Source of the DNA: Scortum barcoo
Lineage: Eukaryota > Chordata > Actinopteri > Centrarchiformes > Terapontidae
DNA: 64,000 nt
Direction of reading: 5' to 3'
NCBI GenBank assembly: GCA_023238725.1
Contig: CM041538.1
Location: 2,510,182-2,574,181 of the forward strand
The notes below the pieces were generated by a model. It searched no databases. It saw nothing but the letters and a program-made list of their open reading frames with translations, and was not told the DNA's origin. Position numbers and translations under genes: made by a program. Below are positions 25,930 to 37,300 of the stretch, in pieces. How positions within the stretch are numbered: position 1 is the first letter of the stretch; each line of letters opens with the position of its first letter.

Positions 25930-27415
25930 TGTGAATAAGCATGAGTTGTGTGGCATGGTCTTGATGTTGAGCAGTAGCTTGGTCTCTGTGCACACTGCAA
26001 TATTGTTCAATTTCCTTGTAATATGAAGTCTCATTGTTGTTTGAAACCTGACCAGTGATGGTACTTTCATCCACAAACTTCATTACAGAGTATTCTCTAT
26101 GTCAGGGATTACAGTGATGGGTGTACAGAGTGAACACAAAGGGGAAGAGCACATGGCCATGGGGGGCTTCGGTGTTGTTAGCAATAGTGTGGAACTGTCT
26201 GGGGTCCGTTTGGGAGTAAGTCCAATATTCATTTGCAGAGCATGGTACTCAAGATGTGCTGAGATCAGCAAACAACATTCTGATGTAGGTCAAGATATCT
26301 TGAAAATGTGTGACTTTTGAGTGTAGGGTAATTGACATGGTATCCTCTGTGCATCTGTTGGCCCTGAGAGCAAACTGGTGAGGGTCCAGCCTGGCTGGGA
26401 TGTTGTCTTTGATGGACTGAAGAACCAGTTTCACAAAGAGCTTCATCAGGTAATCATTTAGGCTAGACATAGAAGACATTATAGATACATGATCAATGGT
26501 GGCTGTCCTGAGGCAGGTGGGGACACTCTACTATGACAGTATGTGTGAAAAATGTCAGCTGACTAGCTGACTGGCATGTGTTCTTAGCACATTTTCAAGA
26601 ACGTTATCAGGCCTAGCAGCTTTGCTCACATTCAGCCCCAAAAGGATTCCTCTAACATCTACTGTGGGCACTGACTGTGGCTTGTCCTCTGGGGGCAGAG
26701 CAGACTTGGCAACTGACTCTTTGTTGAGGAAATCAAAGCTAGCATAAAAGGTGTTAAGCTTATCTGGCAATGTGGTCTCACACTAGGTGCTCCTGTTTTT
26801 TAGTCCGTGATGGTCTGGATCACTTGCCAGATGTCTTTCAGTTGTTGGTGTTGAGGTCTCTGTCCAGTCCCTTGATGCCAGCTTTCGGCATTGCTGTAAG
26901 CTTCCTTGTCACCTGACTGAAAGGCATCTTGTTTGGTTTTGGATAGGGCACTGACTTCTCCATTCATTGAGACTTTCTGGTTGGGGAAGGATTTAACTGT
27001 CGTGATTATCACCATATGATCAACACATTTGCTGATGTATGATGATTGATGTGGTTCTCCTGGGTGGTGGTGTCTCTGAACATATGCCAGTCTGTGCACT
27101 CAAAACAATCCTGTAGAGCTGATGTAGATCCATCTGTCCACACTTTTTTTTCTGTTGGTTTGACCCCTTTGATCAGTTGGGAGTAAATTGGCAGGAGAAG
27201 CAGGTGAAATGTGTTCTGATAGTCCAAAGTGGGAGTAGGGGAGGTCTTTGTAGCTGCCAGGAATGTTCGTATAAACATCATCTAGGATTTTGTTTCCTCT
27301 GGCGGGGGTGTAGACGTGCTGGGGGAATTTAGGTAAAACTCTTCTCAGGTCTGTTTGATTAAAACCACCAGCTACAATAAAAATACCATCCGGTATGATG
27401 ACTTTTTGTCCAGCT
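25930..27415 (-). mobile_element. LINE with endonuclease and reverse-transcriptase remnants
   Basis: The minus-strand translation runs from an endonuclease part (FIVAGGFNQTDLRRVLPKF, then VYTNIPGSYKDLP, near 27,270-27,400) through ALQDCFECTDWHMF (near 27,090) and DIWQVIQTITD (near 26,805). It continues to LPDKLNTFYASFD-like and SKAARPDNV (near 26,600-26,770), LDPHQFALRANRCTED (near 26,380) and MLFADLST (near 26,255). The last part is a corrupted SPQGCVLSP block and KFVDESTITG in place of KFADDTTIIG (near 26,055). Key acids are mutated: GDFN to GGFN, SDH to SEH, FADD to FVDE. Frameshifts and small deletions break the frame. The 5' end is missing. It is a dead non-LTR retrotransposon of a jockey/CR1/L2-like fish type (clade from memory). 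Confidence 0.88.
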
Positions 27416-30399
27416 GGTCTGGCTGGGTGGTCGGAAGATGCTGTGGGCAGTGATCATCTCATGGTCCGATGGTCCATGGTCGTCATACAATACCAATACC
27501 TACCCTATATTAAATTAATAAAGGACAGAGTTGGTAATACAATATGTGTCATATGCAAAACACAACTGGGCTAGATGTCCCTTAACAATTAGGTCATTTT
27601 TTACTGTCTCTATTTATAGTTTCACATGTTTGTTAGATGTTAGATAATGTACACTTTCAAATGAAATCCTTGAATGAAGAAAACTTGAGTGGCTCGATGT
27701 GATACTGCTGAGTAGGGGTTAACAACCTTGGCAACTAGCAGTCCTATTGCAGGATTTCTGATTATTGTAATTTAATTATCTTAAAGTAATGTCTTAAATC
27801 TTAAAAAGTAATGTAATTCCAACACATTTCTTTTTTTGTGATTTCATTTTGTTCATATCCTGCAAATAACCACAAACTTACTTACTTAAGGAACATACTG
27901 AGGACGTTCCTGGGACCAGAGGAATAGTGATGGTTCTTTTAAGGGGGCATGGCATTAGAGTATAAAATGGGACAGTCGACTCATGGCCACATTTAAAAAA
28001 AAACTAAAAAACTTTAAGCATTAAGAACACAGTAATAACAAAATAATATTCAGTGAGGAATCTTATAAGTAAGGCTATATGATAATGAAATGAATGTGAA
28101 TGTGAATATGTTTGTATTAATGAAATTTCTAACCGAAGTTGAGCAAACATGATTGAGCACATGGCAGTTAAGTAACTAAGTCTGATTTATTGATTCTAGG
28201 TACATACTTGTATCTCTGTGTTCTACAGGAAGCTTTAGAAATAAGTGTTAACCCATTTTTAAACTAAATATACAGTGTTATTTCATTGGTACTCAAAAGG
28301 CACAGAGTCCTACAAATTACCCATCTAGCCAATAAGTACTATAATGACTGGTGCAGTGGTTATGTAGGATCAATGCAGGAGGCGTTTTACATCATTAACA
28401 TCACTGGGTGGATCGGTTGGTAGAGCTCGAGTTATACTGAAATTATAGATATTTATTATTCCTGGCACATAATAATTTGGCGTCAAAGGTGTAGAATTTC
28501 TGCTTGTGCTCCTGCAACCGCCGCAACACACATTAAAGCAACCATCTTTGCATTTGTCATTGGATTGTAGCATTTTTTAAATTATCATGATGACATCAAA
28601 TGTTGTTTGTAGGCTGACAGAGAACAGCAGCACACACTGCTTCCTGGGTCACATTGTCCCTTAAAAAGAAGTACAAATGATTTATTATAATTTCTAGAAT
28701 TTGCCTTTCATTGCATATTTTATATTGTCTGGAACACTCCTGTGACAATCCCGGGGAAAATTGGTGTGTCGTGTGTTCCTTTCAGCCCATTGACCAGGTC
28801 CTCTGGTCTGATTTGTGAAACAATGAGACAACTACAAATTGCCATATTCCAAATGAAATCGCAAAGAGACCACTGATTAATATGTACTTTCAAAATGCAG
28901 ATTATATTTTGTATATTTAATGACCTCCTGTATTTGAGGAGAAAATGAATCATATATACCATCACTCCATATTTATACATGTGTAACAGCTCTTGTGTGT
29001 TAACTAAGGTTAAAGTCACTTGGGACACCCATAGAACCGCCACACAACTGAGATCAATTGAGCTGGAGAGGCTTGCAGTCGATGTGTAGTGCGGTGCATT
29101 CTGCAACGATTTCCTGCCGACATTTTAATGTATCTATAGGACAGGTCGATGAGCATGCCGGGAAGAATTCTATATTTCTGCTTGATGAACTACTTAATCA
29201 TCTCTGGAATGGTCGACTGAGTGAGAAAAATCCATATCCATTTTACCTTTTGTCTTTCAGTGGCCACTGCCTCTCAGGTCATCACAAAATAGACAAAGGG
29301 GAGTAAAGGGGAGAAAGAGGGAAGGCTGGTAGGTGACAAACTATAGCCTGATGTAGAGAACAAGTGAGAGACAAAGCAAGAGAATTAATTGCTGAGCATG
29401 ATTGATAAAAAAGAAAAGATACACCAGGCTGCAACTCTTGAAACTATACAACAGTCACAACCATTGCATTTTGTGACACTGAGATCTGTTGAAAAGTGTT
29501 GTAGGATTTGTGTATCAAGCATGAATGAAACGGTTCAGGAGTCATACTTTTGGTGCTTGTCTATAAATCCCTCTGTGGCTTAGGACAATAATACATCTGT
29601 GACTGTCTTTTTAGCCTCTGAAATCATCTGGTAGCAGTCTGCTAATGGTTCACACAAACCAAAGCAAACATGAAAGAGCCACATTTACAAACCTCCAGAA
29701 TATGGAAGACTTGCTTTTGACTTCCTTTGAATTCTGGTTAAAATCTTTAATGTTCTCCACTACATTTAACTGAACCTTATGGACTTACAAGACATTATCA
29801 TCATTATCCACTGTGCTTCGATCTTTACTTATACCTTACATGGCGTGAGTTACTGATTGCTTTAATCCTTCCGATTTACTGAAGTGATTTCTTCTTCTAC
29901 AGTCCACTCCGCTGTACAACACAAGGGGAAAAAGACAGTTTGTGTTAGTTTTGTCAGATATTATCAGACTGAATCTTAGTTAGCCTGTTGTAGTTAGTTA
30001 GTCCATTGTGTAGTTATTATCTGTTGTTCATTTGTTAAGTTGATGTAGTTCTGATCCTGTTTTGCGTATATGTTTTGTTTCATTAACAGCAATAGAAAGC
30101 AGGTTTGCAGTGGAGATGTCTTTGTCAGATGTGTGTTACTGAAGAACAGTTGAGTACTGAGCCTGATTTCAACTTCCTTAAACTTGTCTCTGTGACGTCC
30201 ATAGCCATAGCCTGAATATGCAGTTCCATTTTTGAAGGGATGCGCGTTATCTGCAGTGTTACTCTAGATCACTCCATAGGTGCGGTCTACATAGCTGTGC
30301 CCACAGGATAGCTATGGTGTAGGCTTTGTAGGCTACATGTTAATGCACTGCTCTAAATACAGATTAACGTGCAAATTTTTTTACATAGAGTTTGGGGGA
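27416..30399. other. Non-coding stretch, one small CpG-bearing pocket
   Basis: Mostly AT-rich with no gene. At 28,350-28,580 base composition shifts. A GGTGCAGTGGTTA box, resembling a tRNA-type promoter A box, is followed by sequence whose minus strand encodes a Cys-rich 67-codon frame (CCGGCRSTSRN). It may be an unidentified repeat. A minus frame of 128 codons (28,720-29,106) looks random. Confidence 0.4.
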
Positions 30400-30900
30400 T
30401 ATACATAATCAAACTGAATACATTTCTCACAGCTTTAATCAGGAGTGTGCTCAGGCGGCCGTTTGAAAACCTGAGCCGTGATTGTCAGCATGATTACTCA
30501 GTAATGGCTCAAAATCGTGTCCAAAAATGCAGCATCAACTTCCCACATGTAATCTGAACTGGTTAGCAAAGCGTTATCACTTGTGCAAAAAAAAGGTCAT
30601 TTCATAAATCACTCTGCAATTACAGCTCAGTGTTTTCTAAAGGAACGGAGAAAGGCGAAGGTGAGAGATGGAAAGTAAAATGTGAAACAGACGGAGAAAG
30701 ACTGATTGGCTGTTAATGATTGTGCTTTATCTTTTGTCACTAATTAGGGTTTCTGTGGGTAATTTGTTTGCCTATTAAACCACCTTTTGGGAGCTGGATG
30801 AAAGGCTTGCATTATGAAGGCCTCCGATTTCTCAGAAGTGACTCTTTTTGCGTCGACTAAAACAAACAAAAAGACGGGCACATCCAGAGAAGCGTCCCAT
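30400..30900. promoter_or_regulatory. Candidate conserved non-coding element
   Basis: Repeat-free block with TTAATGATTG, CTAATTAGGG and ATGATTACTCAGTAATGG cores. It lies just before a 200-bp polypyrimidine region. Regulatory function is inferred from composition and motif density only. Confidence 0.3.
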
Positions 30901-30929
30901 ATAGTGAAGTGTCGCCATTGTTTGCAGTA

Positions 30930-31169
30930 ATGCCACTTTGTCTCCCTCTACTTCTCCCTATAATCCCCTTTGCCTTACTCTACCATGTCCTCGCCTTGTC
31001 CCTTTTCACTCCCTCACCTTCATTGTCTCGCTACCTTCCTCTCTGTCTTTTTTTCCCCACCTCACCTTCTTTATTATTCTGCCTCGCTTCCTCTTCGTCA
31101 CTTTCTCACTCTCAGGCACCTCTCACTCTTGCCTTCCTGTGCCAAATGTCTTTTTATCTGTCTCAGCAG
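30930..31169 (+). repeat. Long polypyrimidine-rich tract
   Basis: About 240 bp dominated by C and T on the plus strand, ending TCTGTCTCAGCAG. It explains three overlapping plus-strand frames rich in Ser, Leu, Pro and Phe. Its 3' end looks like a splice acceptor; a 37-nt open block (31,170-31,206) and a GTAAAG donor follow. I record it as a possible exon only in the findings. Confidence 0.7.
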
Positions 31170-31206
31170 AGTTTGTCTGTTCAGGGACCGTTCAGAGTAC
31201 ATATTG

Positions 31207-31690
31207 GTAAAGAGGCAAGACAAACACCAAACGGCCTGGAAATGGAGCTAGCAAGGGAAACAGTGTCATAGTTATTTTACTGTTTTGTACTCCTCCTGCT
31301 CTTATTCTCATGTTTTTTTCTCTTTATCTTTGCCTCTCACAAAAATCGACTTTGTGTGTGGGGATTTGATAGCAGTGGAAGCTGAAACAGCCTTGTTTCA
31401 CCAGAAAGTGGATTGTTTTGTAGATGAGCGTAGAGGCACTGACCTGACCTACCTTTTTTTTTATTAGTATGCATCTTCTCTCTTATATATGTTATATTGC
31501 ATTTACTGCCGCTTACATACAAACATACTTAAAGTAAAGTGTGTGCAGTTGTATATATTTACCGAATCACATTTTAGAAAAATAAATCATATTTTTTTAC
31601 ACTTGTACTGTCACAAAATAGAAAGAAGGGAATATTAGGTGTCTTGCTATACTTGTAACTTCCAAACTATATTAATGATTATTACACCAC
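31207..31690. other. Non-coding flank of the 31.7-kb transposon
   Basis: No gene seen. Sequence becomes AT-rich toward the element's left end. Confidence 0.5.
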
Positions 31691-31983
31691 CCAGCAAAAT
31701 CAGCATACCCAAATTAACACTGTCAGAGTTGATTTCAACACTTTTCAAGTGTTTATATGGGTCCACACCACAAAGTGTTAATTTAACTCTTTTTGGAGGA
31801 GTTGGCACCTTAACACTAATTCAGTGTTACCTATTGACTCTATTTGGAGTAAAAAAAACATTAATGCTTCTTAACACCAACCAGTGTTACCTTTTCTCAA
31901 CACTAGGGAGTAGTGTTAAATGTTAACTCTCACTCTCTGGATTATTTTCATAAAATAACGGGGCCAAGTTTGGTTAAAACACA

Positions 31984-31989
31984 TTTATT
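31984..31989 (-). terminator. Poly(A) signal AATAAA
   Basis: The minus strand reads AATAAA 18 nt past the TAA at 32,009-32,007. This fits a short 3' UTR for the transposon-borne gene and supports the exon model. Confidence 0.55.
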
Positions 31990-32006
31990 TTAAAACGTGC
32001 ACCACA

Positions 32007-32669
32007 TTAACATGTTAACATTTTAAAAAATATTTTAAAACATGTAACAATAACAATGTATGCTCTGTCACTGTCATTAGAGTATTGTTTATCAAAGGGT
32101 CTGAAGTAAGTGAGCTGGTCGATACATATCACTCCATAGTCATCATTTTGTTCCTCTATACATTATGCATGAAAGTGTTCAATAAAAGTACAATGTATTA
32201 ACGGTACAACCCACTATGAAAGAATGCTGTTCATGTATTATAATATAGCATATTTTCTTGAACACAAGTAGATCATGGGATGTTTCAGCGGCTATAAATA
32301 AACCTGACCCTAACCTGATACTGGGTACTGATGGTATCCAATCTTGAAGTTCTGGATCCCTGACTTATCAGCTCATCAAATATGTCTGCATCGACCTCAG
32401 TGCCTAATGTGTCAGTCAAGCTGAGGAGACCTTCATTCACAGGTTGAGCCGGCAGGCTGAATTTGTCTGTTACTAGGATAAAACAAAGAAATTACATTGA
32501 GCTACCATATCAACCATATCATTTGGATTTGATCTTTGTAAGTCATTACTGTTTTGAGTTTTAAATATAGATGGATACCAACCTGCTTGTAGAAACTGGA
32601 GGAAATCAAAGTTTTCATCCCTGTGTGAAACTTTTATGTACTTTTGGACTCCTCTATATTCCACCTTTT
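32007..32669 (-). CDS. Three-exon gene remnant inside the transposon
   Basis: On the minus strand, exon 1 (32,669-32,583, 87 nt) follows the acceptor AAATTCCTGCAG and ends at a GTTGGT donor. Exon 2 (32,472-32,315, 158 nt) follows TTGTTTTATCCTAG and ends at GTTAGG. Exon 3 (32,153-32,007, 147 nt) follows a weaker TATAGAG acceptor and ends in TAA. Phases match at both junctions: one base joins two bases, then a codon boundary. The frame stays open for 129 residues. Exon 1 encodes YRGVQKYIKV...FDFLQFLQA. Exon 2 continues VTDKFSLPAQ...TDTLGTEVDADIFDELI, and exon 3 contains NDDYGVICIDQLTYFRPF. The exon 1-2 part resembles a ubiquitin-like or PB1-like beta-grasp segment; this is a tentative fold guess. 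The start is missing. A Met followed by a GTGAGT donor at 33,593-33,574 is a possible first exon, but its phase does not fit. It may be a captured host gene or part of the element's own gene. Confidence 0.55.
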
Positions 32670-34080
32670 CTGCAGGAATTTTAGAAAATTCATGTGAAAA
32701 TTCAAGCTTTCAGCACATTTTCTCTGGCAAATGTAATTCAATTTAAATGAGTGGTCAGTGAAAGCCAATGTCATGCAACTTTTCCAACATAGTAAGTATC
32801 CTACCACAAGAAACGTCAGAAGATGACATCAGTGCATCTGTTTTTGGAAAGAACCTTATGCACAGAAAGGTTTTTGTTATTCATATGAATCCCATTATTT
32901 TTTTCACATCAGCACTGTATTTTGATTAGTGTATTTATATAAATGCATGTATGTATTTGACTGCACACCTCAACCTTCATAAACAAATCACATCACAGGC
33001 TTCGTTGTGAATAGAGAGTGTTGTCCTCCTGACGCTGCCCTACATGTGACAGGCCACCGTCCGCCATTAAACACACGCGGACATCGTTTAAAACTAGTCT
33101 GGTGGTCATTAGCACTGATACACCAAGAGTTTGAATTTTCCCAGTGATCAAACCACGTATGGCATGGAGAGTTTTTACCCGATCACGGGTCGGGTCAGAA
33201 GGCTATTTACAGGATGCGGGTGGGATGATGCTGCATTCAAGACAACTCGGAAATACAGGACTAATCCCATCCCGTATCGATTCAAAACGGGACTGCTACT
33301 TAACTTTCAGATACGGAACGATTTCATATTTTAAGGGACGCGTGGCAACCATAGTTTTAACTAGTCTGCTAACAGTTTCCCTATACAGTCTATGGCATTA
33401 CCACGGCGTCGCACGATGCGGCCTGCCCGAACAAGTCCAGCGCACTGAGCAGGCAATGACCGCTAACTCACACGTGTCTTCTGATTGTTTCTACCAAGTA
33501 CTAATAAACAAAGACACAGTCTTCTGACAGGAAATCTAAGTAATATCATACCAATATAGTGGCGACCACTCACTCGTTGTTTTCCTTCACCATTCAAATT
33601 AGCCGATGTTGAGGTGGTTAGTGTTAATGCTAGCAAACATTAATGCTACGTTAATGCTAGCTAACGATCACGTTAACGCTAGCTAACACCAAGCTAATCC
33701 CTCATCCGAGTTAAACCCTCATCCAAAAATACGACAAATTAGCACTAATCTACTTATCTTATTAAAATTCCCACATAGTTGCAAACTTGTCATTGCCATG
33801 AAATAAAACATTCTAGTTAACTAAGATGTATGTATAAGATGGCGCTACTGCAGTTAGCACGAGTGACGTAACACTGTCAGTTTCACAGCCAGGTTCAGAG
33901 TTACAGAGTTGACGAAGCAGTGTTGAAGTCATTGTAACGACACGTGGTTTTAACACTAACTGTATGTCAACAGTGAGTTGAATATGTGGGATTTAATTCT
34001 ATTCAGAGTATAATTAACTCTACTCTCCTCAAAAAATCACTGATACCAAAAATTTAACTCTTTTCAATTTGCTGTGCACC

Positions 34081-36639
34081 CTTTCTGATATACACACACA
34101 TTATGTTTATGTTAAAAACTCTGTCTTACCTGAAATCTCATTTCGTCATCCTTTTATGTAGTGAAACATTTTGTTAGTGTGTTTTTTTTTATGTGTAGAC
34201 AACAGTTTCTCTTATTATCAGAAAGAATGAGAAATGTCTTTGGGAAAATATTCAAAATGATCCTTTTTGTATCGGCTGTTGGAAAAGGCGTCTCGGCATC
34301 GATGTGATGTGATGTGTGCAACAGTGTTGATGTGACACCTTAGGGAACTGGAGACAGAGTACATCAAACTTGTGCTGTAGCCTTCATGTCCTGGGCAGAC
34401 CGTGTTGTATTACAGAATCAGGACCGAACCATTGTCAGCTGGACCAACAGTGACATTTGCAGTTAGATTTAATATTCCCAGTGAATATTTGGTCACTCAT
34501 TCAGTGTCAAGGTGCAGGAAAAGACGTGCATTCATAATATAATAATGAGGCATAAAGAGGAGAGCTGCAATGTGGGTTGTTGCTCAAAGTCTTTGGCTCT
34601 TTTGTTGGGTAGAAACCTGCTGCCTGGCTCCGTGTTACCGTCTCCTCTGACCATGATAAAACGCTGATGTTCCTTCTTTATGCAAGAATTAATGGGTGTA
34701 TTGAAATAAGGTCTCTATTTACGCAGACTGCTACCAAAATGGAAATCCAGTGAATTAATGCAAAACTTGGGGCGCCATCATGAAACCAAAAAATTCTACA
34801 TGTAAATTTGTAAAATGTAAATGTATTTAAGATTTTTTTCTCAAAGAACATTGCAAGTGATTTGCAGAGCAGACACTTATTCTGTTGCACACAAATGTCT
34901 TCAGTGTCTTCAGTTGGACTTGAAAGTAAAATTTTTATTTAAGGGATTTTACCTCATAATTAAGTCAGTAAGAGTATAATTACACTTTTAGTTGATACTT
35001 TTGCTTAATTGCAGATTTCATGATACATGATCCCATCCAGCTATTAAATATTTTACAACATGTGATTTAACTTAGTTTTAAATCAACCTTAGGGGCCGTT
35101 TTGCAGATTAATTAAAATGCTAAGGTCAAAGTTATTGGTTAGGGTAATGCAAAACAGAGCAATGCGCAGTCTTGACCAGCTTTTAATCAGCATCAATACA
35201 TCAAACAATGCAAAGGCTCAACATCCAATTTATTTTCATTAAATAATTATGTCGTGGTGAGTGCTGAGTGAAGCTGAGTGGTGGTCTGCATATTTAAATG
35301 AACATCTATGTCCAGGTAGCTGCCAGGTATTCACCAGTCACTGCAGAGTGAGACACATCACCCCTATGCGGTATAACAGCTTGGCACCAGCAAACCACAT
35401 CATTGCACATACATACTGTACGTCTCTCCTCAATGTCTATTGAGCAAGTGAGTAAAGATAAAGTTACTTAGACTAAATCAACAAATCAAATTGACATGAA
35501 TTTAGTATTGAGTGTTTTTTTTTTTTATTCAGCTGAACTGGTAATGTGTTTTCATGTAACATCAGCAGCATCACAGTCACATTTCTATAGAACTGAGAGC
35601 CGGCTTCTTCACTACTCCTTCGCTGTCCCAACTTCTGTCGTGCTTCTGTTTAATCACATGAAGGTGATTCATCATGCTATGGTGTAACAGTGTGACTGGC
35701 CCATAGTATAGTAGGATGAGGGGAGCAAGGAACGAAGAGAGGTATAAGAAACTGGACAAAGAGCTGAGGGGCCATGACTTATTGACTTGACTCTGAGTAT
35801 AATTGCAGTGCAGTGCCCTGTACTGAAATACTTAGGTGGCTTTGTTTAAACAATGATTGATTTGGTTTGGTTTACCTTTGCTTTTATTAGAAATTATTAT
35901 TAGAGAACGAACAAAGATGGTCAGAAAAATAAATTAATTGAACTTTAATAATAAAGAAAATGTACCAAATTTCCACTGTGGGATAAATAAAGTATTCTCA
36001 TTCTGACTCTGAAAATGGGAGGGTCATGATGTTTTTTTATTTTATTTTGCTGTTGTTTTTTAAGATAGCAGGGCAGGGTCTTGTTCTCATCCCAAATTCA
36101 CTTATGAAGAGGCACTGTAAGTAAATCTTTGAAAATAGAGAGTGGTTGTATTTTCACCATTTTGATCCATTAGATACATTATTTTGAGTTATGTGGGTGA
36201 AGGCATTGTGACGTTTTTATTTGCTCAAGGTGAGTATTCAAAGAAAGTATCAACAATGCCCTGGAAGATTTTTATTATTATTTTTAAATTAAGAATAAAT
36301 ATATAAATAAAGTATATTCAACCCCCATACTCTTTTAAGAAATACAGTAACCTTGGTACAGTCCGTACACTCACCTCGAGGTAAGAATTATTCAAATTCA
36401 TATTTATTTATTGTTTTGTTCCCTATTTGATTAATCAGGTATTGGTTGCTACTGTTTAATATTTAAACTATTTAACTTACCACTTAAATCTGTGTTCACT
36501 GTCCTAATTAAGAAGTAAAGCAACCATAGCAGGTTACATTAGCCAGTTGGAGGTATCTACTTTATTCCACAATAGATGCAATTCCTATAAAGAGTCAGTA
36601 AACCTGAAACAGATTATATTTTGAAAGGGCTATTTGATT
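34081..36639. other. AT-rich non-coding stretch
   Basis: No gene recognised. Near 36,177-36,228 an AG-bounded block stays open and ends at a GTGAGT donor, but the acceptor is weak. See the separate LINE/SINE tail at 35,960. Confidence 0.5.
35960..36013 (+). mobile_element. 3' tail of a fish LINE or SINE
   Basis: The wording AAATTTCCACTGTGGGATAA followed by ATAAAGTATTCTCATTCTGA matches the shared 3' tail of common fish LINE/SINE families (AATTTCCC...GGGATCAATAAAGTAT plus a short tandem end). Only the tail is recognisable; the body upstream is not. Confidence 0.6.
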
Positions 36640-37300
36640 GATCTGGGACTGTTGCTTCAAGCAGCGGTGCTCATTGAGCCACGGACCAGTTTAAAAGGAG
36701 GACATCAATTAGCCAGGCCTTACTGCTGATGCTGTTTACTGATATGCAAACAGAGGACATTGATTAGGCTTCAGGCTGCACTATAGCATTTTCTACCCAA
36801 ACCACAAGGATGAAGCGCACCAACCATTAGTCACAGAGAAGTGAGCCAGTAGTGCCCAGGAAGGATGGAGCTGGATTAGACTGATTTATTGTTGTTATTT
36901 CTTGATTTAGCTTTGGAGGCAGTTAGTGTAGTCTACCTGTGAAATGATTTACACGTAGGCTCTTCCTCAGCTGTTGTTTCACTGCAGATATCTGGCCCTG
37001 CGGTGTGAGAGGAGTTTGTATAAAACCTGTCCTCCCGATGCTGACCTACCGAAGGGAAGTTTGGTTGAATGTTTTTTAAAGAGCATTAATGTCTCCTGAT
37101 GGTGGAAATCTTGTCAACAGTCATGCCTTGTGGAAATGAAACCTCCATAAGGCCGCTTTGACTAAAATATATCTGATTCCTTGACACGCTTTGTCCTATC
37201 TGTGGATTGGATTGGATTGAGCGGATAGTGCCATGCTGCCAAGCTTTTGGTGCGTGTCTGAAGATAGATGAGAAAGATTTGTCATTCAGGCAGTGCACCT
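36640..37300. promoter_or_regulatory. Candidate conserved non-coding element
   Basis: Repeat-free sequence with ATCAATTAGCC (near 36,706), an octamer-like ATATGCAAAC (near 36,742), GACATTGATTAGG (near 36,757) and, further on, three GGATT units (37,204-37,218). This looks like enhancer-type sequence by composition. Inference only. Confidence 0.3.

Larger units (their letters stand above)
31691..34080. mobile_element. 2.4-kb DNA transposon carrying a spliced gene fragment
   Basis: The ends are imperfectly inverted: CCAGCAAAAT at the left, and ATTTGCTGTGCACC at the right, whose complement begins GGTGCACAGCAAAT. Both ends carry repeated subterminal motifs in opposite orientation. On the left these are AAGTGTTAATTTAACTC (31,773), CAGTGTTACC (twice) and TAGTGTTAAATGTTAACTC (31,911). 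On the right they are TTTTAACACTAACTG (near 33,950), TAATTAACTCTACTC (near 34,011) and TTTAACTCTTTTC (near 34,053). The right half (33,000-33,960) is far richer in CpG than the flanks, which suggests a fairly recent insertion. It also contains tandem GTTAATGCTAGC-type units near 33,620-33,695. A target duplication is not clear. I cannot assign the superfamily. The minus strand holds three exons (see separate entry). Confidence 0.6.
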
